A DNA stretch of 64,000 nt from Siderastrea siderea (lineage: Eukaryota; Cnidaria; Anthozoa; Scleractinia; Rhizangiidae): positions 32,517,769 to 32,581,768 of the forward strand of contig OZ034975.1 in NCBI GenBank assembly GCA_964030785.1, written 5' to 3'. The notes beneath the pieces are model-generated. The model made no database searches. It was given only the letters and a program-made list of their open reading frames with translations, and was not told where the DNA came from. The translations under genes and the position numbers were made by a program. Positions within the stretch are counted from its first letter, which is position 1; each line of letters begins with the position of its first letter. Below are positions 39,201 to 50,467 of the stretch, one piece after another.

Positions 39201-40971
39201 GTACGACAAAAGGTCTAAAGTCACATCTTAGACGTGCAAACTGTACTTAGTTTAGGAAGGGTGGGGTAGACTGAAGCTCCACAGGGAAGAGCCACTAGGT
39301 CCTGAGCTGTTCTAGCCTGCGACACTCTACACCCCGTACGTAGTAGAAAGGAAATAACTTTGCTTGACTAAGTGAAACCAGCTCCAGTAAAAGGAACCCC
39401 AATGAAGACAGAGGTCATGACGGCTGAATCACTTATTTAGCGACTCGTTCCTTTTAAAGTCTACAAGGGAGTGGCCCTGAAAGGGGTGGGGAGGGGTATG
39501 TCTTAACAGACGCGGATGCGACGCAATATCCAAATGATATTAATAATTTATCCACATGCGGCATTGGTTTAGGCCAGTGTTCATCAAAGCTTTCGTTTTT
39601 TCTTTGAGATGTTGTCGTGTAGTGTCGTTGCCTGACAAGCGAATAAGCCTCTTTGCTTGTGCGCGAATCCCCCTAATTTTCAAGCTTATTCCCTAGTTTG
39701 CAGTTTGCCAGTTTGTCCGTTTCGCCCTACCAGCTCGCAAGAAATCACGGGCTGTTTTCGATTGTGCAGTTTCGGTCATATGGGATACGTTTTGCGTCTG
39801 TGCTTTATTCATCAGCTTTTTTGCATTGTCATATCAATTCCAAACTGGTGGAATGACGTTGTTAAGTTCACAGATTGAAAACGTTGAGTGACGTCGATTG
39901 TAACAGAGTAATATTTACGCTAGTCCGCTATACACTCAGTCCCATGTTCCAAGTTTGTATTCCATAATCGGAAGTCCGTTGTCCGCAGTCCGGAAATGCA
40001 ATTTTTACTGGCCTGTTTATATTTTGTAACACAAGTCGTGAAACATTTAATTCATCGGTTGTTCTCCAGAAATATAGCGACTGGATCTCGGTACCTTCCT
40101 TATAAATCGCTACTTTGTCGTCTTCGTATCTTGTGATGAACAAAAAGATTGTACGTTGCACATTTTATGAACCGCCAAAGCGTTCGACGGAAAGAGTTTT
40201 AAATAACAAGGTAGGCGTCAAATGAGGTGATTTCTCAGGTCAAGGAGCATAAGAATAAATGTGGATATAGCAACATGAGAAAGAACAGGCCATTGTATGT
40301 AGAAATGTAATCAGATTTCCCTTCATTTGGGTAGAATTATTGATAAATTAAGCGACCATAATAAGACAACAAGTCTTCTGACTGGAATGGCAGTCTATGT
40401 CACGCAAGACACCATTGGCGAAAATGGCTTGCTAAACTTCGACACAATTTCTCAGAATCGCATTCTGCCGCAAGTTTTATTGCATAATTCTAGGAAACAG
40501 TGCTTAGTCTATGCCTAGAACGGGTCTTTATGTCTGGCCTAAGTGCCTCAATTGAGAATTTTGGCATGTTTCAAACGCACTATTTCATCCAGTTCGAGTG
40601 ACTTATTAAATCAGTTCATTTATCATTTTCAGTTTCATACGATTTCGATCGGGAAAGTGTCCAAATGACACAGGAGCGGTAAAAAGAAGTAATAAGCTAT
40701 CAAATGGGTGTAAATTTGAAGGTTGTGATGGTGCGAAGTCTTTTTAAACGATAATTGAAAAACCCCGTACTACGGCGCCCAAAATAGCCAAATTTTAGTC
40801 ACTTACGGCATACTGACAATCAAATCCTCAAAACGGGAGCAAAATAAACTTTTGGATCATTTCAAGTGCATTTTAGTAGTAGGGATAGATAGTAGTATTT
40901 GTGGTAGAAATTTGAAGGAAATCTATTTTTGAGTCCGAGATCGAGTGGAACACTCTTAGGGAGACAGCCTC
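36265..40971. mobile_element. 4.7-kb element with ~580-bp inverted ends, TTAA flanked
   Basis: Left end GAGGCTGTCTCCCTAAGAG and inverse at 40953-40971; arms continue to about 36845 and 40400. TTAA at 36261-36264 is shared with the neighbouring foldback element; the other copy is 40972-40975. Inside, an imperfect ~600-bp direct duplication (about 37420-37960 and 39100-39640). No transposase recognised. Confidence 0.8.
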
Positions 40972-41266
40972 TTAAATCCTTAAAAAAACCTTGCAAGGTT
41001 TTTGCTACACAGCTTTAGTGTAAAAAAAAAACACCAAGAAGGTGTTGCATCCTGATTCGATTACACCATTTTGGTGTTATCTAACGCAAAATTGGTGTAA
41101 TGTTGTAATTCTACCTCGCATTTGCATACAATCGGAGGTCACGTGAGATAGCAAGCATGTGATATCCGAGCTCAGTGCAAGTTAGCTGTCCGAGCAAGCA
41201 GTCTAAGGTTTATTCTTGCAGTCCTATTTTCGAGTGTTTTAGACCTTTCTACGTCTTGTAGTTAAC

Positions 41267-42443
41267 ATGTCTGGAGTAAAAGAATCCGCAGAATCGGCGA
41301 ACGAAGACCAGTTATTGGCTTTCGATCCGGACGAGGACAACAACGCCGGAATGTCCGGAGAGAAACATCTCGTCACGCTAAGTGTCATGGCGGCCAAGGC
41401 CCCCGTGAGCGACTCGAACATTTCGATGTCGCACGCTGACGTAAAGCTCCTTTCGTCAGCGATACTGACCTTGTCACAGAAAATCGATAAATTCGAGGAA
41501 CTCCCTTCGAAAGGGAAAGGGAAAGGCAAGGGTAAACGGCTGAGTGATGATCGAGAACATCAACACGGTCTTCCCGCCAAGAAACCCGCCAAAGACTGCT
41601 CGAGCTCTTCGAGCGACCAACATGCTTTAGAGAGCGAAGAAGACATTCATGGATAAAGTAGCGGGTGAAGATGGCGAGCTTGAGGCTGAAGAGCCAGAGG
41701 AAGACGAAATTCTAGCAAACTTGGAGAAGGAGTACGAGTCTGAAGACCTGACTGGCAAAAATATTCACCGCCCTCAGCTTGCCAAACTACTGAACAAGAT
41801 GTTCCGCAACCGTTTGCCAGATAAATTGCTGAAAGAAAAGCTTGCGCGTCAAGCTAGACCGGAAAATTGCGAAACTGCTAAACCCACAAGGGTAAATCCA
41901 GGCATCTGACGTAAGCTCCGTGAGCCCACGCAGAAAAGGGATTTGCAGCTGTTCAAAATCCAGCAAGCCCTCGTTAAAGGCATAATCCCAATCGCTCGTT
42001 TGGCTGATGTGTCCATGACAGAGAAGAAAGGCCTAGACCAGGAAGGGGTTCAACAGATAAAACAGTTTGGACTCGACGCTCTCTCGTTGCTGACGCATGT
42101 TAACTATGAACTTAACATGCAGCAAAAGCAACTCATGAAACCTGATATTGGCAGGGATTATGCCTCTCTCTGTTCTCCTCATGTGCCGTTCACTGACTGG
42201 CTGTTTGGTGATGACCTTCAAAAACAGTTGAAGGACATAGGAGATGTGAACAAAATTGGAGCCAAAGTGCAAGGTCATAGAGGACCCCACAGGCCCCAAA
42301 CTGACTATGTCAACAACAATATCGCCAAGGGATCTTTTTCCCACAGAAACCAGTCAAAAAACTCGAAGGGCCAAACCTTCAGACCCTGGCGACACAAGGA
42401 TTCCCAGAAGTCCAACACAAACAACAAGAGGTCATCTCAGTAG
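41267..42443 (+). pseudogene. Gag-like region of the DIRS element
   Basis: Three open pieces (41267-41656, 41649-41909, 41943-42443). The first is acidic/Ser-rich with a GKGKGKGKR basic patch; the last has helical and basic segments (FRPWRHKDSQKSNTNNK). The order before RT fits Gag of DIRS elements; frames are broken at ~41650 and ~41909. Confidence 0.65.
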
Positions 42444-42457
42444 CCCACGAAGCTAAC

Positions 42458-44372
42458 ATGGTAAATGCTGTTTCAAATTTTGTTGCTGTTAATATAGCTA
42501 AACACATCTCTAACTGGAGGTCTATTACCACAGGCCCAAGCATCCTTGATATTGTTTCAGGCTATTTCATTGAATTTGAAAGCATACCATGTCAGTCAGC
42601 TGTGCCACATATTACCTTTTCTAAAGGCGATGATCTCGTCATTGCCGGAGAGATAAATAAACTCCTAGAGAAGGGAGTAATTAACAAAACTACACATTGT
42701 GACACTGAATTCATATCCACAGTTTTTACCCGGCCCAAGAAAGATGGGTCTCATCGACTCATCCTAAATCTTAAAAAATTGAATGAGTATGTCACATATC
42801 ACCATTTTAAAATGGAGTCTCTCCAGTAAGCAGTACAGCTACTTAAAAAAGACTATTGGATGGCAGTTTTAGATCTCAAGGATGCTTATTATTCTGTGCC
42901 CATAAGCCCCCAGCACAGGAAATTTCTCAGATTTGAATTTAAAGGATCTCTTTATGAGTTCACCTGTTTACCTAATGGCCTTGCATCGGCCACTAGAATA
43001 TTTACAAAGCTCATGAAGCCAGTATATGCAACATTGAGGTCAAAAGGATACCTTATAGTAGGCTACATAGATGACATCTTTTTGCTAGCAAAAACACCCC
43101 CATGAATTAGCGCAAGTTGTGGCTGAAACAGTTGCTTTGCCTAGATCACTGGGATTTACAATTCACGAATCTAAGTGTGTCACAACACCAACCCAGGTTG
43201 CCAAATTCCTGGGATTCTTACTGAACTCTAAAGACATGATCATTTCTATGATTCCTGAAAAAGCAGCCATTATCAAATCCAAGTGTCACAATCTAGCACA
43301 GCTGGAAGGACCCACTCCAATTCGAGATGTGGCCTCTGCAGTGGGCCTCATGGTCTCAGCGTTTGAAGGAGTTCAGTATGCACCCCTGTTCTATAGGTCT
43401 CTAGAAAATGACAAGACGTATGCTTTAAAAAACAGTGGTTGGGACTTGGAGGGGAAAATGACACTCTCCCCCCTAGCAAAACAGGACCTTTCATGGTGGA
43501 TCACCAATGTTGATCAACTTCCCAAAGCCATCACGCCTAAACCCTCAGATTTAACTCTCACGACTGACAGCTTTCTTAAAGGCTGGAGGGGGGGGGGGGT
43601 GATTGAGCGTACATCATGTGTGGCACGTGGCAGATGGTCACATCAAGAATCCCAACTACATATTAACCTTTTGGAATTGAAGGCCATTCTTCTAGCCTTG
43701 CAGGCCCTCTGCAACCATATGCAAAATCGCCACATAAAAATCCCTTGTCACAATACTACTGCTGTTTCATACATTCGTAATATGGGCGGTACAAAATCTC
43801 GCAGTTGCAATGACATCACCAGGGAAATTTTTATGTGGTGCATAGATCGAGAGCTAACACTATCAATTTCCCACTTACCAGGGAAACTAAACACAGAAGC
43901 AGATAAGGCTAGCCGTGAATTCCACAATAGTAACACTGAATGGTCGCTAGACCAAACTGCATTTAATGAATTGAAATCAAAGTTGGGTGAGCCTTATGTT
44001 GATATGTTTGCATCAAGGCTAAACCACAAGACACCCCACTATATAGCCTGGAGACCAGATCCAGGGGCAGTAGCCAATGATGCCTTTACTATAGATTGGT
44101 CCCACTATAACCTTATCTATTTTTTCCCTCCGTTTAGTCTCATCGGCAAAGTCCTTCAGTTTATACAAGAAAGCAAAACAACAGCCATCTTAGTTTACCC
44201 TCATTGGCCAACGCAGTTCTGGTATCCACGCCTGCTTCAGTTAATGAAATCTCCACCGGTAAAAATCAAGATGCACAAGAAGACTCTAACATTGCCTCAT
44301 CAACCAGAGGAAATTCACCCTCTGTTCCCCAAACTTCAGCTTCGTGGATGTCTTGTGTCCAGTTATCGTTAA
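42458..44372 (+). pseudogene. RT, RNase H and methyltransferase-like region of the DIRS element
   Basis: Pieces 42458-42829, 42860-43105 and 43119-44372. RT motifs: FTRPKKDGSHRLILNLKKLN, MAVLDLKDAYYSVPI and the catalytic VGYIDDIFLLA. RNase H: LTLTTDSFLKGW ... LELKAILLAL. The C-terminal FASRLNHKTPHYIAWRPDPGA ... YFFPPFSLIGKVLQFI block is the DIRS-specific methyltransferase-like domain. Stops at 42827-42829 and 43103-43105 break it. Confidence 0.88.
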
Positions 44373-44500
44373 TTAATCAAGGCGTAACAGGGGAGCCTTT
44401 GAACGCCATCTTGGAATCATGGCGATCAGGGACCCGTTAGCAATATCAGACATATGTTTCAGCCTGGGTTAAGTTTAGTAGTGACAATTCTATCAGTCCA

Positions 44501-45445
44501 ATGAATCCAACCTTGCAACAGGCTCTGGAGTTCCTGTCATTTCAATCAAAAACAGTTGGATATAGTGCGGTCGCAACTGCTCGGAGTGCCTTGTCAACCT
44601 TCATCAAAATAGATGGCGTAAAAGTGGGTGATGACCTACTAGTGTCACGGTTTATGTCTGGTTTATTCAATCAAAAACCAGCCCTGCCTCGCTATACTGA
44701 GACTTGGAATCCACAGATTGTGCTCAACCATTTAAAAACCTATCCAACCACTGGAAACTTGTCACTTAAGCAACTCACTCAGAAACTAGTCATGCTTATG
44801 GCACTCCTCTCAGCACAGAGAACCCAGACTCTCCAAAAGTTATCTCTGGAGGAAATGAGTGCATCCCCTGGAAAGTATATATTCCATATCTCCTCTCTCT
44901 TGAAGCAAACCAGTGCAAAAGGTGGCCAGAACAGACACTTATTCCCTATCACCTTTACCAGTTATAATGTGGATAAAAGACTTTGTGTTGTTGAACTTTT
45001 GACAGCCTATATTGAAAGGACAGCCTCTCTTAGAAAAAGCACAAAGCAGCTGCTGGTTTGCTATGTAGGACCTCATGGACCTGCCTCTAAGGACACAATA
45101 TCTAGATGGATTAGACAAACTATGAAGGACGCAGGAATCGATACTTCAGTGTTCAAACCCCATAGCACTAGGGGTGCAGTAACGTCAGCTGCTAAAGCTG
45201 CTAATGTACCTATTCATGAGATTATGAACACTGCTGGTGGCGCTCAGACTCCACCTTTGCAAAATTTTATGATCGCCCTATCACAAATGAAAGTAATTTC
45301 GCAGAGGCTATCCTTACTAGCAGTAGCCAGTAATTTTCTGTTTGCAGTTTTGCATGCTTTGGTAGTTGTACCATATCATATTCTGTTTCGTTGTGTTTAC
45401 ATTAGCATTTGTTCATGGTACATGTCATGGAAGGAGTATCATTAA
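44501..45445 (+). pseudogene. Tyrosine recombinase of the DIRS element
   Basis: 314 codons. Catalytic Arg in LLSAQRTQTL and the HxxR box in FKPHSTRGAVTSAA are present. The usual nucleophile Tyr near the C-terminus is not seen where expected (LQNFMIAL), so it is probably inactive. Confidence 0.82.
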
Positions 45446-46313
45446 AAATACATGCCATAGTGTTACAGTCATTACGCCTGTTCATTTGCTGTGGCTTTGA
45501 GCTTTGAAATCTCACGTGACCTCCGATTGTATGCAAATGCGAGGTAGAATTGGAAAATTAAACGAGACTTACCTGTAAGTTGAAGTTTGATTGAAATTCT
45601 ACCGTGGCATTTGCAGGAATGAGGAGGTCACATCCCACCCGTCCCTTGGGCCCTCACGCTCTTCATAGTGACCTATTTTCCTGTACCATCAAAGCCACAC
45701 CAAACTGCTTTCAAGACTGAGCTCGGATATCACATGCTTGCTATCTCACGTGACCTCCTCATTCCTGCAAATGCCACGGTAGAATTTCAATCAAACTTCA
45801 ATTTACAGGTAAGTCTCGTTTAATTTTCCAATTATAATTACACTCGGTCAGTGTCGTGGTAACACGAATATCGTGTAAATTTATACCACTCTCGGTGTTA
45901 TTTAACACAATCGATTTTCCTGTGCATGGTTCCGTTTTGCTGCATGTACCTTTCTTTTAATCCGCGAAATCGAGCATGAAAGCCTTTAGCTGTATGTTGT
46001 CTCTTTGTGAAAGGGTAAGGACTGACACCATAAACATGCATGTTTCTTGATAGTGTCCAGCATTTTTGGGAAGATTGCAGGAGACGAAGCGAAGTACCTA
46101 CAACAACGTTTGCAAAATGTTTGCAAACAAATCGAACGTTTGCGACTAGGAGGATGAAGCAAACGTTTGCGATAGCAGACGAAAGCGAGCGTTTCCGACC
46201 AGAAGAGGAAGACGAAAGAGTATCTAGAAAACAATAGCTACAAACCATACTTTGGTTGACCCAAGATTACAAATACACAACCCAAAATCTTTTGTAAGAG
46301 GACACCTTTCATT

Positions 46314-46900
46314 TAACCCTATTCAGACCGGGTTTGTTTTGGCCATGTAAGACCGGAGTAGTTATAGAGTTGGGGGTACCAAAGCATTTTGAAAAAATGC
46401 TCTGTTACCAATCCCAACTCTTAACTACTTCCCATCTGATGGTTATCATTTTATGGAAAACTATATGTTTTTTTATTTTATGGAAAACTATATGTTTTTT
46501 TCATCACATGGCTTCATCACATGACTCCGTCACGGCAATAGAATCATCGGCATGACAAGGGTTTGAATGATTGCAACGCAATACATTCAAGACGAAGTCA
46601 CGGGGATGGATGATTCGTCATTGCAATAGACGCTTGGCGGGAAGAGCTCGAAGAGCGATGGCGTCTATTTTTGTGATGTTTTTTTGTGATGGCATTATGT
46701 GATGGCAATCATTTTATTTGGAAAACTATATGTATTTTATTACATGAGTTCAATTATTTGGATTTGGATACTATATGTTATATGTCATGATGTATCCAAC
46801 GCATTCTTCCTTCACGTGACACCAGACTACAGGAAGTCTTAAATTCTCAGAAAAGCAGGAAGTTTGTTTCTATCAGACGGTTCTCCCTTGGGGTATAAAA
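46314..46900. repeat. piggyBac-like MITE end and A+T-rich repeats
   Basis: TTAACCCTATTCAGACC at about 46315 matches the end of the 17246 MITE; no partner end seen. A TTTTATGGAAAACTATATG unit is repeated near 46453-46500 and recurs at 46716. No gene. Confidence 0.5.
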
Positions 46901-46940
46901 GCATGGTTATATCTTAAAAATATTATAAAAGGTCTCTAAA

Positions 46941-47300
46941 TTAAATAACTTGTTTAGCATTAGGAGATTCAGAGTCAGATTCAGTGTCAGATTTAGAGTC
47001 AGTGTCAGATTCAGAGTCAGATTCAGTGTCAGATTTAGAGTCAGTGTCAGATTCAGAGTCAGATTCAGAGTCAGAGTCAGAATCAGGTTCAGAGTCAGAG
47101 TCATTAATAATCATTTTGTTATCATATGATCTGTTTTCGTCAATTGTACCGTCAGGATATCTGAAATCGACTATTTTATATCTGAGCGTAGGTGTCGTCG
47201 TATTGTCCGAGTAAAATTTAAAATATTGTATAGTTTTTGTACATCCATTCTTATAATTAATAGTTGTTAACATTTTTACTTCTCGGTTTGTGATTTTCAT
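46941..47300 (-). CDS. Small protein with an acidic Ser-Asp repeat tail
   Basis: 119 residues. Residues 1-65 are globular (YFKFYSDNTTTPTLRYKIVDF); residues 66-110 are an SDSESD repeat encoded by a GATTCAGAGTCA-type microsatellite. The start follows TATATATATATG as in other element-2 genes. Unknown function; likely the leftmost gene of element 2. Confidence 0.55.
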   Translation of the reverse strand: MKITNREVKMLTTINYKNGCTKTIQYFKFYSDNTTTPTLRYKIVDFRYPDGTIDENRSYDNKMIINDSDSEPDSDSDSESDSESDTDSKSDTESDSESDTDSKSDTESDSESPNAKQVI

Positions 47301-47387
47301 ATATATATATAATTATATAAAATTTTAAGTCGTTTGAAACGTACAGAATATAAAAGAAAAAAAAATAATATCATATAATAGTATAGA

Positions 47388-47948
47388 ATGTATTGTAACT
47401 CAGATATTCACGATTACCTGAAAGAATCAGAAGTTGTTTGTCCTTTTTGTGACGAAAAAATAGAAGATTCTAATAAAAAACCGAAAGATGATGAATGCTG
47501 TGATAATCAGGAGGTTATAACAACTGATGGAATGCAAGTTTGTCGAAGTTGTGGTGTTGTACAAGGATATAATTATGCAAAAGAATATGTTGATTTCTAT
47601 GAGAATAGACATAGATTTATAAGAAAATCAGTGTAACAAAGAGAATACCATATAAATAATGCTATCATAGATGTTAAGCAAAAATATAACATCAAAATAT
47701 CAAACTGTCAGAAACATAAGATTGATTTGGTATTTGCAGAGATAGGTAAGATTATTGATCAAGTAAATGGTAATCGAAAGAGAATGATCAGTATCAATTA
47801 TATTATGAGAAGGATATTCAAGATGATGGGAATACCTTACAAAAATATTCCAATCAGTAAATCTAAAAAAACATTAGATTTTTATGATCGGTATTGGACA
47901 ACTATTATGTCTCTTATTGGTGATAAGATAAAATCTATTATTGGATGA
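47388..47948 (+). pseudogene. VLTF3-like late transcription factor, nonsense-interrupted
   Basis: The N-terminal zinc ribbon (CPFC ... CRSCG) and the C-terminal part (RMISINYIMRRIFKMMG, IPISKSKKTL, FYDRYW) have the layout of the poxvirus/NCLDV late transcription factor 3 family, also carried by some Polinton-like elements (family knowledge). TAA at 47634-47636 lies mid-domain; the same frame continues without other stops to 47946-47948. A single stop rather than a frameshift separates the halves. It would act on the element's late promoters. Confidence 0.7.
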
Positions 47949-48426
47949 ATACCTTATTATATTTCTTTTCAAATTTGTCAGTTAACGGACACATATCAAT
48001 GATTATATCATCAAGAACTTTGACATAATCAAGAAATTCTTTGTCATTATACTCCAGTCCTCTCATAAAAGACCGCAAATCTATTAAAACCTTTTCATAT
48101 GAGGTGTACGCGAATTTACACATCTCAATCTTTCTTTTGTAATTTTTAGCCTCTGAAAATGTTTTAAGCAATATACCAGTACCAGATATTACTCCAAGAG
48201 GAATAGGGTTTAGTGTTACACCACCAACTACTGTTCCTGTTACTACCAATAAAGCAGATCCAATATTACATGCAAGTTCTGCTTTTTTGAAATATTTGTA
48301 AGTCATTTTGAAAAGCCAGTATTTCTTATGATAGAATTTATACAATGCTTTCAACTCAGATATTTGATCTTCCGTTAATTTTTCTGACACATGGTTCCAG
48401 TAGAATATGCTTTTACGTCTATCCAT
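47938..48426 (-). CDS. Two-membrane-segment protein, element-2 counterpart of 14825
   Basis: 162 residues. Helix YKFYHKKYWLFKMTYKYF, two hydrophobic segments (about residues 55-70 and 76-90), then KIEMCKFAYTSYEKVL and an acidic C-terminal helix. Same order and spacing as the element-1 protein, longer by ~35 residues. SLATT-like or virion-membrane protein. Its 3' end overlaps that of the VLTF3-like gene by 11 bases. Confidence 0.65.
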   Translation of the reverse strand: MDRRKSIFYWNHVSEKLTEDQISELKALYKFYHKKYWLFKMTYKYFKKAELACNIGSALLVVTGTVVGGVTLNPIPLGVISGTGILLKTFSEAKNYKRKIEMCKFAYTSYEKVLIDLRSFMRGLEYNDKEFLDYVKVLDDIIIDMCPLTDKFEKKYNKVFIQ

Positions 48427-48435
48427 ATATATTAT

Positions 48436-48446
48436 ATTAATAGATA
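48436..48446 (-). promoter_or_regulatory. Late-type promoter motif before the two-membrane-segment gene
   Basis: TATCTATTAAT then TATAATATAT ending in the ATG; weaker match to the TCTAAACTAAT consensus. Confidence 0.45.
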
Positions 48447-48450
48447 ATTT

Positions 48451-50442
48451 TTATTCACTGGTGAAACTTATGACATCAGATGGGAGACCTGAATTTGTGT
48501 CCAATTTTAAACCAGCTATCTCTTGAACCTCAATTACGCTCACAGTGTAACTGTTCCAATCTTTATCTTTATTATTAGCGAGGGAATTCACTGTGAAGGT
48601 TCCCCCATCTGTTACTTTTGTCTGCAATTGAAATTTATGAAGCTTGTTTTTGTCTACAACTGTGAAAAAAGAAGCGTTTGAGAGTGTGGCGATGTTTTCA
48701 TAGTCTGTAGCCAACTGAATACCAAAACTGGACTGGAATCTATTTCCTAAAAAAATGGAGCTAGTTGTATTGACTTGTATTATACGGGTTTTTTCGACAT
48801 TCTTTGTCACCGGGTTGATAATATAGACAACCCAACGGCACCAAAGATTGCCTCCGTATTGATCATTACTTACCTGTAGATATGTTACCAGTTTCACGAC
48901 ATTGCCAACAGTTGGGTAATTGAAATTCACATAATAGTTGGTTAGGTCTTGCCAAGGACTATCTGTTAACCATGCGATATTGGAAATAATCTTATTTGTA
49001 TACTTAACGATTCTCATTACATGGTTGTTGTGATCATAGTCGTACACTTCTGGATTGACAGTGTCTTGCCAATCTTTGACTCCATAAATGATGAGAAAAG
49101 CCTGTGGTGAGGAGAATGTTGCGCTTCCGTGTAGGTTGAAATAGATGTAATCAAGAGCATCCCTGCTCCCATTGTTGAATTGTACGAGAATCTTTACGTG
49201 ATCTGAGAAGCTCTTTTGGATTGTTTTGTGAATATAAGCTGTGGTAGTCTGAGCGGATAGTTGGATGTTGGTGTGTGACCCTTGTGGATAATATTCCAAG
49301 ACCGATGTGAATTTGCCGATACTGAGAGGATATAGATTGAATCCGATTCTTGATTGATAATCATTGCTATTAGGATTTTTTTGCAGTCCGACTTTGTAAA
49401 CTAATTTATTCTTGTGAGGGCTTTGTGAGAAATTATAGATGCCAATAACCACTATATTATTCTCACTGGAGCTCTCATCTGCATCAAGGAGGTACTTCAA
49501 TGCATTCTTTTTGTTGCTGGAATTGATATGCGATTGTGCCAACGTTTCGTCAATGTAGCTCTTATTAGCAGCACTGCTATTGTATCGAGGTGTGCCGAGG
49601 TTGTTAATCTGTTTTTGATTATTTGGTAATGAAGATAGGAATGTGATAGGATTTTTCATAACACCTCCTTTGTTTTTATTCAAAAAGGTGTTGTTAATAT
49701 CTTTGAGATTGACAATATCTGATTCTGAATGAGAGGATGGATCAAAATCTGGTACTTGTATTCTTCCCTGAAATGTTTGTGTTGTTGTTTTTGAAAGGTC
49801 TGCTTTTGTACCCAATTGATTGTCAACATACTTCTTATTTACTCCATGGTCTGCATTGACTGGGTCTTTGATATTTGTTATGAATTGATTGTTCATATCA
49901 AGATTGGCTTCCATTAATACTGAACCATCTTTTTTGATGAATTTTGATGAATCAGTTATTGGAATTTTTCTTATCTCACTATCAACATACCCCTTATTAC
50001 TAGCGTGATTAGAAGCAGTTGGTGATTTCAGATTTACGATGTTTAAACCACCCATGTCAATATGTTGCTCCATTCGACCTCCTTCCTTCTTTGACAAGAA
50101 TATCTCTCTTTGCGATTCATAACTGATAACCTTGTTGAGATTACCATGAACTGGATAATTGTCTTTTGGGACAATGAGTGACCCTGTCATCGTATCACCA
50201 GATATTGCAACAAATTTAGATGTATCCACACTTGGAATCTTAGTTATTTCACTATTTAACTGGCTTTTTGTAACCACATCATTATTATTGGTTCCTTGTT
50301 TTACATTCACTAATTTTTTATTCTGCATATCATAATCATTATTAGCATCTAATTTAAATCCAATACCAGGTAAACCTCTTAAACCTATCTTACCTAGTCC
50401 TTGAGAATCATCATGATTAAGGATACCGTTAGTATAACTCAT
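48451..50442 (-). CDS. Fibre-like protein B with phage-tail-type repeats
   Basis: 663 residues from MSYTNGILNHDD (ATG 50442-50440), preceded by the promoter motif; the longer open frame is not used. The N-terminal ~300 residues repeat a D-M-x-(N/G)-x-x-I-x-N-(I/L)-x-x-P-x-x-x-x-x-x-x-N-K-x-Y-V-D unit at least four times, typical of trimeric phage-like tail fibres; the C-terminal ~330 residues are a beta-rich receptor-binding-type domain. Likely a spike at the capsid vertex (inference). Intact. Confidence 0.78.
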   Translation of the reverse strand: MSYTNGILNHDDSQGLGKIGLRGLPGIGFKLDANNDYDMQNKKLVNVKQGTNNNDVVTKSQLNSEITKIPSVDTSKFVAISGDTMTGSLIVPKDNYPVHGNLNKVISYESQREIFLSKKEGGRMEQHIDMGGLNIVNLKSPTASNHASNKGYVDSEIRKIPITDSSKFIKKDGSVLMEANLDMNNQFITNIKDPVNADHGVNKKYVDNQLGTKADLSKTTTQTFQGRIQVPDFDPSSHSESDIVNLKDINNTFLNKNKGGVMKNPITFLSSLPNNQKQINNLGTPRYNSSAANKSYIDETLAQSHINSSNKKNALKYLLDADESSSENNIVVIGIYNFSQSPHKNKLVYKVGLQKNPNSNDYQSRIGFNLYPLSIGKFTSVLEYYPQGSHTNIQLSAQTTTAYIHKTIQKSFSDHVKILVQFNNGSRDALDYIYFNLHGSATFSSPQAFLIIYGVKDWQDTVNPEVYDYDHNNHVMRIVKYTNKIISNIAWLTDSPWQDLTNYYVNFNYPTVGNVVKLVTYLQVSNDQYGGNLWCRWVVYIINPVTKNVEKTRIIQVNTTSSIFLGNRFQSSFGIQLATDYENIATLSNASFFTVVDKNKLHKFQLQTKVTDGGTFTVNSLANNKDKDWNSYTVSVIEVQEIAGLKLDTNSGLPSDVISFTSE

Positions 50443-50446
50443 ATAT

Positions 50447-50457
50447 ATTAGTTTAGA
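50447..50457 (-). promoter_or_regulatory. Late-type promoter motif of fibre B
   Basis: TCTAAACTAAT then ATATATATG; the TATA runs into the start codon. Confidence 0.65.
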
Positions 50458-50467
50458 TTTTTTTACA

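Larger units (their letters stand above)
41101..45834 (+). mobile_element. DIRS-type tyrosine-recombinase retrotransposon
   Basis: Inverted termini: GAGGTCACGTGAGATAGCAAG-type left end (about 41105-41185) and inverse right end (about 45715-45834). An internal complementary region at about 45505-45630 matches pieces of both termini, as expected for DIRS elements, which replicate through a circular intermediate. Gag, RT/RNase H/methyltransferase-like and tyrosine recombinase frames lie between. Several frame breaks make it inactive. It sits in the ACACC repeat background. Confidence 0.88.

Noticed and set aside
46040..46248. Overlapping open frames near 46 kb on both strands
   Set aside because: Short, in the ACACC and repeat background, with GTTTGCAAA-type internal repetition and no domain.
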